DNA of 64,000 nucleotides from Acidobacteriota bacterium (GTDB taxonomy: Bacteria; Acidobacteriota; Blastocatellia; RBC074): contig JADJXM010000002.1 in assembly GCA_016715865.1 (NCBI GenBank), positions 62,001-126,000 of the forward strand, given 5' to 3'. The position numbers were made by a program, and so were the translations under genes. Below, piece by piece: positions 36,064 through 54,705 of this stretch. The notes under the pieces were generated by a model. The model saw only the letters and a list, made by a program, of their open reading frames with translations. It was not told where the DNA came from and did no database searches. Within the stretch, counting starts at the first letter, position 1. Every line of letters starts with the position of its first letter.

Positions 36064-37227
36064 ATGACTGCCACAGCAGACCGAAGACCTTCCGCCGAAT
36101 CATTGCTCGCACAATTGAAATCGAGCGAGCGGGCAAGGCTGCGTGTCTATATCGGCGCGGCGCCCGGAGTCGGAAAGACCTTCCAGATGCTCGAGGACGC
36201 CCACCTCCTTCACAAACAGGGTGCAGATATCGTTATTGCCGTGGTTGAAACGCATGGGCGGGCAGAAACTGCCGAGATGATCGGAGATCTCGAACGCGTG
36301 CCGATGCGCAAGATCCCTTATCGGAATGTCGTGCTCGAAGAGATGGATCTGGAAGCAGTTCTCGCCCGTCGGCCCGACGTGGCCATCGTCGACGAACTTG
36401 CACACACGAATGTTCCCGGATCAAAAAATCATAAACGATTCGAGGATGTCCTGGACCTTCTGGCGGCGGGCATCTCTGTCATCACCGCCGTGAATATCCA
36501 GCACCTCGAATCGCTCAACGATGCGATAGCCCGGACGACAGGGGTCAGGGTCCGTGAAACCGTTCCGGACTATTTCCTGCGTCGCGCTGATGAAGTGGTC
36601 AACGTCGACGTCTCGGTGGACACGCTGCGCACGCGTTTGCGTCAGGGGAAGATTTACGGCATCGAGAAGATCGAGCAATCACTCAACAATTTCTTTCGGA
36701 AAGGGAATCTGTCGGCCTTGCGCGAGCTTGCACTGCGGCAATTGGCAACAGATCAGGCGGTCAAAGCTCAGGACTATCGGGAACGGGAAGGGCTGGAGCA
36801 GGCGGTCATTCCGGAAAAAATCATGGTCTGTCTCTCGTCCAACACTGAAGCCAGGCGTCTCCTGCGCGTCGGTTCACGTATCGCCGGCCGCCTGGCCTCG
36901 GACTGGTTTGCCGTCTATGTCGAGACTCCTCGAGAAGAACCGGGTAGAATCCGGCCTTCCGATCATGTCTCCCTGCAGGAAAACATCCGACTGGCTGAAG
37001 AACTGGGCGCCAAAGTAATTAAATTGAAGGCCGATCGTGTGGCAGACGCGCTGATCGATTTCGCTCGCCGCGAAGCGATCACTCACGTCATCTTCGGTCA
37101 GTCAGTGCGTTCGCGCTGGGATATCCTTTTCCACGGTTCGATCATTAATCGCTTTCTTCAGGAGGTGAAAAACGCCACCGTTCAGGTCGTCCCTTTTCAC
37201 CAGATACCTCAGGAGGGCGAAGTATGA
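36064..37227 (+). CDS. kdpD: KdpD N-terminal sensor module as a separate protein (KdpD + USP)
   Basis: The 387-residue protein contains only the cytoplasmic N-terminal part of KdpD. It has Walker A GAAPGVGKT (31-39), the KdpD signature VVETHGRAETAEMI, Walker B-like DVAIVDELAHTNVPGSKNHK (~101-120), then a universal stress protein domain (~250-370). It stops where full KdpD would continue into DUF4118 membrane helices, and no frameshift remnant follows. Free N-terminal KdpD proteins are known in cyanobacteria and Deinococcus. It would sense potassium, ATP or second messengers and modulate a kinase. It overlaps the next kinase gene by four bases (ATGA), suggesting the two products work together. 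Confidence 0.93.
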   Translation: MTATADRRPSAESLLAQLKSSERARLRVYIGAAPGVGKTFQMLEDAHLLHKQGADIVIAVVETHGRAETAEMIGDLERVPMRKIPYRNVVLEEMDLEAVLARRPDVAIVDELAHTNVPGSKNHKRFEDVLDLLAAGISVITAVNIQHLESLNDAIARTTGVRVRETVPDYFLRRADEVVNVDVSVDTLRTRLRQGKIYGIEKIEQSLNNFFRKGNLSALRELALRQLATDQAVKAQDYREREGLEQAVIPEKIMVCLSSNTEARRLLRVGSRIAGRLASDWFAVYVETPREEPGRIRPSDHVSLQENIRLAEELGAKVIKLKADRVADALIDFARREAITHVIFGQSVRSRWDILFHGSIINRFLQEVKNATVQVVPFHQIPQEGEV

Positions 37228-39053
37228 ACCTCCGCACCAGATTGCTGGCCAGCTTCAGCATATTCGTTCTGACGCTACTTGCGCTTGGCAGTTGGAGTAT
37301 CTGGAATCTGCAGCAACTGGGCCTCGTCTCGCAGCGGATTCTGTCGGAAAATTCCGTTTCCGTCACGGCTTCTGATGAGATGAAATACGCAGCCGAACGA
37401 ATCGACTCGTCATTAGCAATTCTGCTATTGGGTCGGCGGGAACACGCTCTGCCAGAGATCGAGAAAAATCGACGCTATTTCGATCGCGCGTTTATCAGAG
37501 CGGCTTCAAACATTACGGAGCCGGGAGAGCCCGCAAAGATCGATGAGATTCGCCGTAGACGGGACAACTATTATCGTCTGGTGAACGAATTCCTGGTGGA
37601 AATCGATGCCGGTCGTGAGCAACAATCCTTTTATCTCGATACCCTGGAACCTGCATTTCATGAATTGCACGAGTCATGTCAGGAACTTCTGCAATTAAAC
37701 CAGGACGCCATGTTCAGGAAATCCGATCTTGCAGCTTCGGTGGCCCGCAGCGGGGAGATCCTGACAATGTTCATCGCGGGGGGCCTGGTTCTGGCAGGCA
37801 TCGGCCTGGCGTTTTTTCTCGCCGGACAGATCGTCCGGCCGGTTCTCGAACTTAAAGAATCTGCAGCAAAAATCGCTGGCGGTAACCTGAGCGCCAGAGC
37901 TGTCATCCATTCACGGGATGAAGTAGGCATTCTGGCGGCTGAATTCAATCGCATGGCGGAACGGGTCGAGCAGTTGCGACGAACCGACCTCGGGCAGATG
38001 CTGATCGCCCGGCAAACACTCGAGGTCGCACTGAGATCATTGAATGATCCAGTGGTTATTGTGAATGAAATAGCTCGAGTGACCAGGCTGAATCCCGCCG
38101 CCGAAAAGATATTCGGCGACGAAAACAGGTCCGTCGGCCGGACACTGTCGGAGCTCTCGCACGATTCGCGTCTGGCGATTGCCGTCGATCAGGCCCTGCG
38201 CTCGCAACAAGCGGTCGCCATCGAGACCGTGGCCTCTGCCATCACTCTTTCGGCTAATGGGACAGAACGGGCATATCGAATTGAGACCACTCCGATGAGG
38301 GATGATGACGGACAAGTCCTCGGCGCAATCATGCTGCTGGATGATGTCACCAACCTGCGTCAAATAGATAAGTTGAAATCCAGGTTTATCGACATTGCCG
38401 CCAGTCATCTTCAGGCGCCACTCAGAGATGCCGAGCTCGGAATTCATGCGCTCCTTTCAGAAATGGCCGGTGAACTGAACGACAATCAGCGTGACCTCCT
38501 GGAAAACTGCCGCAAGGATATCGAAGAACTTGAAAAAGTCATTCGTGATCTGTTAACTCTCTCACGTATCGAATCCGGAGAACTGACTCCTCAACTGGCG
38601 CCGACAGATCTGGCAGATTTTTTGAACAGGACCGCCGAGGATCTTCGACCACGTGTTGAGGCGGCAGAGATCTCTTTCGATGCGAACATCGACCCGAGGT
38701 TGCCGGCGCTTGCGATTGATAAGAATCAGATCTCCGAAGTGATCGATCAATTAGCGGACAATGCCATTCGCTGTACACCCCGTGGAGGCGAAATTCAGAT
38801 CATGTCGATGCCACGTGAGGATTACATCGAAATCATTTTCAGGGACAACGGTTGCGGTATACCGCAGGAGTATTTACCGGTAATATTTAATCGCTTTACG
38901 CGCGTACCGGGCACACCATCCGGAGGTACAGGACTTGGACTGGCCATCGCGAAACGGTTAATCGAGGCACATGGTGGACAGATCACCGTATCTTCAGTGA
39001 TAGATAACGGGACGACATTCACCATTATTTTGCCTTCCGCCGGCCTCGGTTGA
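37224..39053 (+). CDS. HAMP/PAS histidine kinase with out-of-register H-box
   Basis: The 609-residue kinase has two transmembrane helices (~8-28 and ~177-200) around a ~150-residue helical periplasmic domain, then HAMP (~200-255), a PAS-like domain (~265-375), HisKA and HATPase_c. In HisKA, FIDIAASHLQAPLRD places Ser394 where the phospho-accepting His of SHELRTPL should be, with His395 one position late. The ATP-binding boxes look complete (QLADNAIRCTP, FRDNGCGIPQEY, GGTGLGLAIAKRLIEAHGG). It may act mainly as an ATP-binding partner or phosphatase, or use the shifted His. Translationally coupled to the KdpD N-terminal gene. No response regulator follows. Confidence 0.85.
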   Translation: MNLRTRLLASFSIFVLTLLALGSWSIWNLQQLGLVSQRILSENSVSVTASDEMKYAAERIDSSLAILLLGRREHALPEIEKNRRYFDRAFIRAASNITEPGEPAKIDEIRRRRDNYYRLVNEFLVEIDAGREQQSFYLDTLEPAFHELHESCQELLQLNQDAMFRKSDLAASVARSGEILTMFIAGGLVLAGIGLAFFLAGQIVRPVLELKESAAKIAGGNLSARAVIHSRDEVGILAAEFNRMAERVEQLRRTDLGQMLIARQTLEVALRSLNDPVVIVNEIARVTRLNPAAEKIFGDENRSVGRTLSELSHDSRLAIAVDQALRSQQAVAIETVASAITLSANGTERAYRIETTPMRDDDGQVLGAIMLLDDVTNLRQIDKLKSRFIDIAASHLQAPLRDAELGIHALLSEMAGELNDNQRDLLENCRKDIEELEKVIRDLLTLSRIESGELTPQLAPTDLADFLNRTAEDLRPRVEAAEISFDANIDPRLPALAIDKNQISEVIDQLADNAIRCTPRGGEIQIMSMPREDYIEIIFRDNGCGIPQEYLPVIFNRFTRVPGTPSGGTGLGLAIAKRLIEAHGGQITVSSVIDNGTTFTIILPSAGLG

Positions 39054-39068
39054 AATATCAATACATCG

Positions 39069-40037
39069 TTAAATCTCCCACCCATCTCCCCAGTCTATTT
39101 TTCGAGCCTTTCGCCAGAGCTCCTTCTGCGATCGCCTGACGGTCAGATGTTCGATTCCATCCGAACCGCAGATCGTCAGTTGAGCGAATCCGCTGTGTCG
39201 TCGCGGATGCCGGATGACTCGGGCCGGGACTCTTTGTCCCGGCTGTTTTGCGGCAATGATGTATGAGTATTTCTCGTCTTCGTGACCGCGTTCGCCGAGC
39301 TTGAGATACCGGTGCAGAGAGGTGCGTTCAACTCGTTCTGCAAAATGGCACCAGTCGTCGGCCCCCATCGGACAGGCTCTGTCGTGAGGACACGGCGCCA
39401 GAAGGTTCGCTCCCCATTCGATCAGAGTCTCGCGCAGCTCCCTGATCAGCCCGAAGCCTCTCTTCGTTCCAGGTTCTATAATGATGATGGCCGTTTCGGT
39501 GGCCTCCCATGCCCGTTGCAATACGCCTGGTACGCCTTTAGACCCAACTTCTCCAAGCGAATATGAGCAGACGACGAGCTGATGCGGCGGCAATAGAGAG
39601 CTGCGAATATCTCTGATCTGCCAGTCGGCATTTTGCAGCACGAGATTATCGCCATTGGCGGCCAGTGTCTTTCCAAGTCTGATCAGATGAGGATCCCTGT
39701 CGTACAGCGTCGCTTTCTTCAACTCATCGAAGGTCTCGATTGCGGCCCACAGCGCGGAGCCCGGGCCGCACCCGAGGTCGAGCAGGCTCTCGATGTCGTT
39801 GTCGGGCAGAAGGCGTCGAAATTCCCCAAAAACTGAGCGCAGAACGGCATATGTCGCCGGCATGCGTGTGGCCAGATAAGCGATGCGCTGTGGTTCATTG
39901 TCGGGAAAATTGCCGGCGAATGGATGCCCGGTGCGGTAGCGTGCCGAAAGCTCAGTCGCAGCATGGGCCAGCTCGGATGGCTTTACGCCCTCGGCTTCAA
40001 GTTCAATCGCACTACGTAATCGTGACGGTAGTTGCAC
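39069..40037 (-). CDS. Rsm22-family methyltransferase-like protein
   Basis: The 322-residue protein matches the Rsm22/METTL17 group linked to small ribosomal subunit assembly. It has an N-terminal helical region, SAM-binding motif LLDLGCGPGSALW (~84-96), VVCSYSLGEV (~155-164), EPGTKRGF, and a cysteine-containing stretch APCPHDRACPMGADDWCHF (~213-231), which in relatives binds an iron-sulfur cluster. It may bind or methylate small-subunit rRNA (inferred from the family). The start is GTG with no good ribosome site, though the frame starts close to the conserved LPxxLRxAI helix. Its end converges with the kinase gene across 15 bases. Confidence 0.87.
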   Translation of the reverse strand: MQLPSRLRSAIELEAEGVKPSELAHAATELSARYRTGHPFAGNFPDNEPQRIAYLATRMPATYAVLRSVFGEFRRLLPDNDIESLLDLGCGPGSALWAAIETFDELKKATLYDRDPHLIRLGKTLAANGDNLVLQNADWQIRDIRSSLLPPHQLVVCSYSLGEVGSKGVPGVLQRAWEATETAIIIIEPGTKRGFGLIRELRETLIEWGANLLAPCPHDRACPMGADDWCHFAERVERTSLHRYLKLGERGHEDEKYSYIIAAKQPGQRVPARVIRHPRRHSGFAQLTICGSDGIEHLTVRRSQKELWRKARKIDWGDGWEI

Positions 40038-40064
40038 GGCAGATATTAAAAAGAATTAGTACTA

Positions 40065-40310
40065 CTTTGGAAACTAAATGTACTGACATTTAAGCACTGA
40101 AGAAATTAATCGCAAAGGCCGCAGAGAAGGCAAAGAATTTAATCGCAGAGGCCGCAAAGGGGCAAAGATTTTTGGGGATATGAATATCCGGATTATTGCC
40201 CACAGGATACAATTCGAACACTGATCTTCCCAGTATATCTTTGCCCCCTTTGCGGCCTCTGCGATTAATTTCTTCCGGTCATCAATGTCAGATCATTTAG
40301 TTTACAGAGG
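40065..40310 (-). repeat. Dispersed palindromic repeat, family A, copy 2
   Basis: The long termini are imperfect inverted repeats: CTTTGGAAACTAAATG..CTGACATTT on the left and AATGTCAG..CATTTAGTTTACAGAGG on the right. Next come GCAAAGGCCGC/GGCAAAG units facing CTTTGCGGCCTCTGCGATTAAT. The ~60-base centre is the reverse complement of the one at 392-575, so the core is inverted between copies. This copy has an extra CGCAGAGGCCGCAAAGG unit. It fills most of the 304-base gap upstream of the Rsm22-like gene. Confidence 0.8.
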
Positions 40311-40341
40311 TCCAGTTACTGGTTAAAACCATCGCGGAGGG

Positions 40342-40737
40342 TCAGTTTTTTTGGTCTTTACGCTCAGAGGCCGCGACCTTTGACGATCTCCGTGGCGAAG
40401 GAGCAGCAATAACGGCGTGCCCCGAAGGGAAGACTGTGGGGGGAACTATCAATCCGCCTTCTTTGACCTGCATCGAAGTGCTTTCGGTCGGAGCTGCGCT
40501 GCGATGAGTTGTCGTTTGCTCAGAGGTCAATCGCGATAGTCCGAATCCGAAGAGCGTCAGAATCGCGAGGACGAGTCCTAGAAATATTGCCATATTGATG
40601 AATCCCTGGCCGAAACCAAGGATCGTTTTCGATGCACCATCTTTTTTCGACGGATGACGCTGATTGAGAAACGCCAAATAACGGGAACGATATCCCCCCT
40701 TACCATCTGCAATTTGGGTCGTGCGTTGTGCATTCAT
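40342..40737 (-). CDS. Unknown single-pass membrane protein
   Basis: A 131-residue product with a basic cytoplasmic-type N-terminus (~1-45, QRHPSKKDGASK), one transmembrane helix (~46-66, FINMAIFLGLVLAILTLFGF) and a Ser/Thr/Pro-rich tail with many Arg and Lys, probably disordered. CAGGAG lies upstream of the ATG. No family recognised. It stands alone, with repeat elements on both sides. Confidence 0.6.
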   Translation of the reverse strand: MNAQRTTQIADGKGGYRSRYLAFLNQRHPSKKDGASKTILGFGQGFINMAIFLGLVLAILTLFGFGLSRLTSEQTTTHRSAAPTESTSMQVKEGGLIVPPTVFPSGHAVIAAPSPRRSSKVAASERKDQKN

Positions 40738-41064
40738 CTCTGTTGACTCCTGGCTTGTTACGTGGACCCACGGCGAGATCTATCCTATCGGGAAACAAGG
40801 GGCATATCGGGGCTTGGAGCCGGACAACTACTATCTGAAGAATGGCTTGGCAGGGGCGGACAAAGCCGTATCAAGCACGAATCCGCATGGGTGATTCATG
40901 CGATTCGACACTCAGGGGGATATTGGTGAGGGTAATTTTCAAAAATGTGATGACCTCCGAATAATAAAAAAGCACGAAATCCCTGTCAATACTGAGTCCG
41001 CTTTCGGTTAATTAAAATGTGCACAAATTTGCGGAGACGGGGCTGAAAAGTTTATATTCAGTAT

Positions 41065-41140
41065 CCTGGGAGCGCAGGCTTCCAGCCTGCTTTTAACAGC
41101 TGAATGCGGAAATCATGCAGGCTGGAAGCCTGCGCTCCCA
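41065..41140. repeat. Palindromic repeat family F, copy 2, in a 438-base gap
   Basis: The arms TGGGAGCGCAGGCTTCCAGC.. and the exact complement enclose a loop ending GCGGAAATCAT. The remainder of the gap (40738-41175) holds only AT-rich sequence and, at its end, the AGAGGAG ribosome site of the next gene. The hairpin lies ~36 bases before the start codon of the VWA protein gene, so it may be in its leader. Confidence 0.85.
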
Positions 41141-41175
41141 CTCGACCGTTCAACAATGCATCGTAGAGGAGCAGT

Positions 41176-42861
41176 ATGAAATTGCGGTACGTTATCGCAC
41201 TATTGGCTGTGATCGTATTACTGGGCTGTGAGCCGGCTCTGGCTCAGCAATCAAATCCCGGGGCCAGTCCTGCAAAATCCTCTGAAAAAGATGCCGAATC
41301 GATCAGGATTGACACATCGCTGGTGCTGCTTGACGGCATAGTGCTGAACAAGCGGACGAAGGCGGTGGTCGGCGATCTTAAGCGCGATGACTTTCTGATC
41401 TTCGAAAACAATCAGAGGCAGGAGATCACACATTTCAGTCGCGAGGAGCTTCCGCTATCGGTCGTTTTGCTTCTGGATGTGAGCGGCAGCGTGCAGCCGA
41501 TCATCGAGGAGGTTCGCAGCGCCGCGATGAATGCCCTTGGCAATCTCAAGCCACAGGACAGCGTGGCGACGATGATCTTCGGCAACAGGACGAAGCTCAT
41601 CACTCACCTGACGCGTGATCGCGAGGCGATCCGTGACGGACTCGACACGATGTGGAGTTCGACGCCTGAGGTCGGCTACGGAACGATCATCACACATGCG
41701 GTCTACACTGCTTCACGTTATCTCAAACAGCGAACACCTTCGACCCAGCGACGGGCGATCATTCTGATCACGGACGATGAGGATTTTCGCTACAGCGTGC
41801 CGCCGCGCGAGATCGTGCTGCGCGAACTGCACGAAAGCGGAGCTGCCCTCTGCGGCATCATCGTCAGCCATGGCAAGGCCGGGCGGACGGCCATGAGCGT
41901 CGGGACTACGGCTGCCATCACGGCTGTCAATCCAATAATGGGAGGCGTTCTGATCGGGATGAAGATATTTCGCAAGGCTTCCTCTCCTGGCAGCACCTCG
42001 AGATTTTTCACCGAAAACACCGGCGGAGTTTTGGTCGGAGCGAAGAAGGAGGAGGTCGGACGAGTCTTCATCGAGATGATGCAGTTGCTGAGGACCCGGT
42101 ACACCTTCGGGTATGAGGCTCCCGAGACCCCTGATGACGGGCGATTGCGCCAGATCAAGCTCTCAGTCAATGAAGCGGGCCGTAAGAAGAAAGACGATCT
42201 GGTCGTCTTCGCGCGCAGCGGATACTATTACAACCGTCCTGGCCAGCGTCGTAACCTTCCACAGGCTCTTATATCCAGCGATCCGATCAATACTCAAGTA
42301 CCGGCTCAACCATCTGTATCGGGCGAGACGGAGATGCCCCTGCTTCACCAGATGGCAAAAGTTTCGCTCACACCTCCGCACAGATGCCGTCCTGCCGAGG
42401 AGTCTCAAAATGGATACCAGCAGACGGCGCTTTTCCTGTCTCAACATTCCAAAAGCCGTAACAGCCCCGATCTTTTCTTCAACGGAGCCTGCGGCTCACC
42501 CGATTACTTCGTCGCGGCCACGGCCGGCGATGATCTTTCGATGATCGCCGATCTCGGCGACGTTCCGATCGAGGATGTCACCGCATATATGGCCTTTCGG
42601 TCGAAGCCGGCCTATGAGTCTGCAATCGAGAATCGATATGTCCGGGGAGCGAAAGTTGAATTCAACCACACCTACGCTGTTCTTCTGAACAAGTCGCACG
42701 TCCGCGGCATCTTCTTCTTTCGAGTTACCGGGTATCTCCCCAATGAACGCGTCGATCTGGTCTATGCCGTCAAACATTACCAGCTCATCAATGTCCATGA
42801 AGGCGCCCCCGGTTTCGACTGGATGCGTAAAAACTCTCCCGCAAATCCTGAAAAACCATGA
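41176..42861 (+). CDS. VWA-domain lipoprotein of acidobacterial type
   Basis: The 561-residue protein begins with a lipoprotein signal (lipobox VLLGC, Cys18). An N-terminal segment IRIDTSLVLLDGIVLNKRTKAVVGDLKRDDFLIFENNQRQ precedes a von Willebrand A domain. This layout is that of the VWFA-related domain common in Acidobacteria. The MIDAS motif is complete: DVSGS (~95-99), with downstream Thr and Asp in LITDDEDF. It ends with ~200 residues of unknown type containing Cys pairs. It likely binds protein partners at the cell surface in a metal-dependent way; the partner is unknown. AGAGGAG precedes the ATG. Confidence 0.87.
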   Translation: MKLRYVIALLAVIVLLGCEPALAQQSNPGASPAKSSEKDAESIRIDTSLVLLDGIVLNKRTKAVVGDLKRDDFLIFENNQRQEITHFSREELPLSVVLLLDVSGSVQPIIEEVRSAAMNALGNLKPQDSVATMIFGNRTKLITHLTRDREAIRDGLDTMWSSTPEVGYGTIITHAVYTASRYLKQRTPSTQRRAIILITDDEDFRYSVPPREIVLRELHESGAALCGIIVSHGKAGRTAMSVGTTAAITAVNPIMGGVLIGMKIFRKASSPGSTSRFFTENTGGVLVGAKKEEVGRVFIEMMQLLRTRYTFGYEAPETPDDGRLRQIKLSVNEAGRKKKDDLVVFARSGYYYNRPGQRRNLPQALISSDPINTQVPAQPSVSGETEMPLLHQMAKVSLTPPHRCRPAEESQNGYQQTALFLSQHSKSRNSPDLFFNGACGSPDYFVAATAGDDLSMIADLGDVPIEDVTAYMAFRSKPAYESAIENRYVRGAKVEFNHTYAVLLNKSHVRGIFFFRVTGYLPNERVDLVYAVKHYQLINVHEGAPGFDWMRKNSPANPEKP

Positions 42862-42963
42862 CATTCTCTTTTGCAGCAGTCACGGAACCGCAAGCGTCAG
42901 CGAGTGGCAGTTCAACTCAGAAATGCTGTAGTTTCAGATATCAGGGTAAAGTAAGGAAAAACT

Positions 42964-43038
42964 ATCCACGAAGTAACACGAAGGAGACACGAAGAGATTA
43001 AAAGAATTCTTCGTGTTTTCTTCGTGTTACTTCGTGGA
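42964..43038. repeat. CACGAAG heptad palindrome (family D), copy 1
   Basis: ATCCACGAAGTAACACGAAGG and CACGAAG units on the left face TTCGTGTTTTCTTCGTG and TTACTTCGTGGA on the right. Arms are ~30 bases with a short loop. It lies between the VWA gene and the S9 peptidase gene. A longer relative is at 55260-55438. Confidence 0.75.
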
Positions 43039-43142
43039 GGATTTCCGTAGCCTTTTTGTCGCACGCAATTTGGGGTACATTGTGCGCGCGGACCATCCCG
43101 TCCGTTTAGCAGGACAATACGAATTCAAGGAGAAGCAGCGTT

Positions 43143-44198
<1,056 letters not shown>

Positions 44199-44200
44199 TA

Positions 44201-44276
44201 ATGAAGGCGAATTTGGAGTGCGGCGGCCCGGCGCCGCGCCGGGCCGCCGCACGCCGCACTCCAAATTCGCCTTCAT
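44201..44276. repeat. GC-rich palindrome family G, copy 1 (almost perfect)
   Basis: ATGAAGGCGAATTTGGAGTG then CGGCGGCCCGGCGCC reads back as its complement with almost no loop, giving arms of about 35 bases. It starts two bases after the S9 peptidase stop, so it may end that transcript as a very strong stem. Copies with a loop lie at 47664-47750 and 57849-57945. Confidence 0.85.
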
Positions 44277-44345
44277 TTTCAATTCGTATATGGCCATGGG
44301 CTGAGCAGTTACAAATAAAATATAGAAATTCAGGAGACACCCCAG

Positions 44346-47750
<3,405 letters not shown>

Positions 47751-48185
47751 TCATTTTCGCCTGACCATGACCCGATCCTGATAAACGATGACAGGCTGAT
47801 CATTCTGGTTCGAGACAGTCGTCTCAAAAGCCACCACTCCGCGCTGCCCATCCTTTGGAGCCAGTTCGATGACACGTTTTGTCACCCTGATCGTGTCCCC
47901 AATAAACGTTGGATGCGTGAACCGCAATTTATCGACACCGTAGAAAGCGATGATATTGTCGCTATCGCCCATTTGAATGGTCAGCCCGGTCGAGATGCTG
48001 AAGACCAGCGCTCCGTGAGCGATCCGCCGGCCGAATGGGCCGCGTTTGGCGAACTCTTCGCTCATATGAAGCTCATGGAAATCCCCGGATAATCCGGCGA
48101 ATGCGACGATGTCAGCCTCGGTGATTGTTCGAGTCCTGGTCACGGCGGTCTCATCCAGTGTGTAGTCTTCGAAGAATTTGCTCAT
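47751..48185 (-). CDS. MaoC-like (R)-specific hydratase
   Basis: The 144-residue hot-dog-fold protein has ITEADIVAFAGLSGDFHELHM with the catalytic Asp/His pair of the hydratase-2 motif (D...H in GDFHELH), then RIAHGALVFSISTGL and FTHPTFIGDTIRV. It should hydrate enoyl-CoA or act on a similar thioester in the cytoplasm. The ATG at 48185 has CTGGAG six bases upstream; the longer frame to 48236 reads through non-conserved sequence. The short gap to the histidine kinase gene upstream contains a partial heptad repeat. Confidence 0.87.
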   Translation of the reverse strand: MSKFFEDYTLDETAVTRTRTITEADIVAFAGLSGDFHELHMSEEFAKRGPFGRRIAHGALVFSISTGLTIQMGDSDNIIAFYGVDKLRFTHPTFIGDTIRVTKRVIELAPKDGQRGVVAFETTVSNQNDQPVIVYQDRVMVRRK

Positions 48186-48265
48186 TTTGAACTCCAGGAT
48201 TGCCGCGCGCTGACGCTTGCGGTTGCGGTGTGCCACGCACTTTATACTTTATACTTTGTACTGAT

Positions 48266-50068
<1,803 letters not shown>

Positions 50069-50087
50069 GAAAGTTAGCCTGATTTTT

Positions 50088-50224
<137 letters not shown>

Positions 50225-50530
50225 GGAGGATGGTTAAAGATCCTGGGGGCCGCGGTGATCAGAATGTTGGATCCCGGGTCGACGGCAACTTTTCATTAAT
50301 ACCCACTCTACCGTCGAAACGCAAATGCAAATTTAGAACGAGCAGGCCCCTTGTGGCAAGCCAAATTGAACATATTAAGATCGGGGTTGTCAGTCCGAAA
50401 CTTTCAGGTATAATGTGCCCACCTGAATTTCGATTCAGGACATCTGATTCAATTTGTTGACCAGCGAATCGAATCATTTGTCACGTCTCAAAAATCACTC
50501 ACTGATAGAGTCTAAAAAGACAAATAATAT

Positions 50531-50633
50531 GCTTTGAGGCTAGCAAAGCTATCTCGATTGGAGATGAAATACCGACCGCCTCGCAAGGGGAGTGGGCGGT
50601 TTGCTGTCTTGTCAAGATCATCCGCAATGATCC
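50531..50633 (+). ncRNA. Possible structured leader upstream of the TonB-dependent receptor
   Basis: Four consecutive small stems can be drawn on the + strand: GCTTTG/CAAAGC (50531-50549), ATCTC/GAGAT (50551-50565), ACCGCC/GGCGGT (50575-50600) and GATCAT/ATGATC (50617-50633). They lie ~145 bases before the receptor start in a gap without genes. I do not recognise a named riboswitch. The rest of the gap (50225-50530, 50634-50776) has no feature except an AAGGAG ribosome site. Confidence 0.3.
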
Positions 50634-50755
50634 GATGACGAATGAGCAGCCGGCAATATTCAGATGTCAGAGCTGCCTGAAATAACCCTGTGCCTGTCAG
50701 GACATGAGTGTCGATTTGATGCTTAAAATTGACAGGACGGTTTGAGAAATACGCT

Positions 50756-53956
<3,201 letters not shown>

Positions 53957-53986
53957 GCTGAAATACGATCAATTTGATTATCCTGG

Positions 53987-54012
53987 CGGCGCCTTCGGGC
54001 GCCGTTTTTTTT
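53987..54012 (+). terminator. Intrinsic terminator after the TonB-dependent receptor
   Basis: CGGCGCC, tetraloop TTCG, GGCGCCG, then eight T residues, 30 bases after the receptor stop codon. A textbook Rho-independent terminator and the clearest in the window. Confidence 0.95.
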
Positions 54013-54013
54013 C

Positions 54014-54175
<162 letters not shown>

Positions 54176-54192
54176 AAGTACGATGAGTATCG

Positions 54193-54702
54193 ATGAGCGA
54201 AGTGAAACCGAAGAGTCAATTCAATCAACTGATGACTGCCGTCAAAACCAGCATGGAGGATCAATTGATCTCGGTCATTTATCGTGACCGGATCCGAACG
54301 GAACGGACAAGGCGTTACGAGTTGAAGGCTCCGACGCGAAAGACCGAGATCGAAGTCATGCACACTCTGCTCGGGATCGAGTTGAGGATCAGCAGGCGCC
54401 GTCTGCTTTGCCCTGATTTGTCGACTGCGCGGTACCTCTCGGTCTTCGCTCAACTTGGCGTTGCAGAGGTGGCTGTACCGTATGAGATAAATCGGATCGC
54501 CAAACTGGCGGATGATCTTGAATCTTCGTGGTACAGGATGCTGACATTGATTGAACACCTGACACCCGAGGCGGATGCGGCAGTAAGGCGGCGCGTCCGG
54601 TCAACTTTGATCCGCGAGCAGCGATTGGAGATTGCCGGAATGGGAGCAGGGCCGGCCGTCCCGCAGTTCAACCAGAATACCAGACAGAGAAGGCAGAAAT
54701 AG
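54193..54702 (+). CDS. Unknown basic cytoplasmic protein
   Basis: A 169-residue, strongly basic, mostly helical protein (ERTRRYELKAPTRKTEIEVM, then LGIELRISRRRLLCPDLSTA) with an RRQK end. No signal peptide, membrane helix or recognised domain. The charge suggests nucleic-acid or ribosome contact, which is only a guess. It stands four bases before the TlpA-like gene, which begins after its stop, so they may be co-transcribed. The start codon lacks a clear ribosome site. Confidence 0.6.
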   Translation: MSEVKPKSQFNQLMTAVKTSMEDQLISVIYRDRIRTERTRRYELKAPTRKTEIEVMHTLLGIELRISRRRLLCPDLSTARYLSVFAQLGVAEVAVPYEINRIAKLADDLESSWYRMLTLIEHLTPEADAAVRRRVRSTLIREQRLEIAGMGAGPAVPQFNQNTRQRRQK

Positions 54703-54705
54703 AAG

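Noticed and set aside
41065..41140. Family F palindrome as the intrinsic terminator of the gene upstream
   Set aside because: No T-run follows the stem, the gene upstream is on the other strand, and the hairpin recurs elsewhere as a dispersed repeat.
50500..50610. Possible c-di-GMP-I riboswitch because of GCAAAGC
   Set aside because: The conserved flanking stems, tetraloop and receptor do not line up with the consensus; only the short GCAAAGC string matches by chance.
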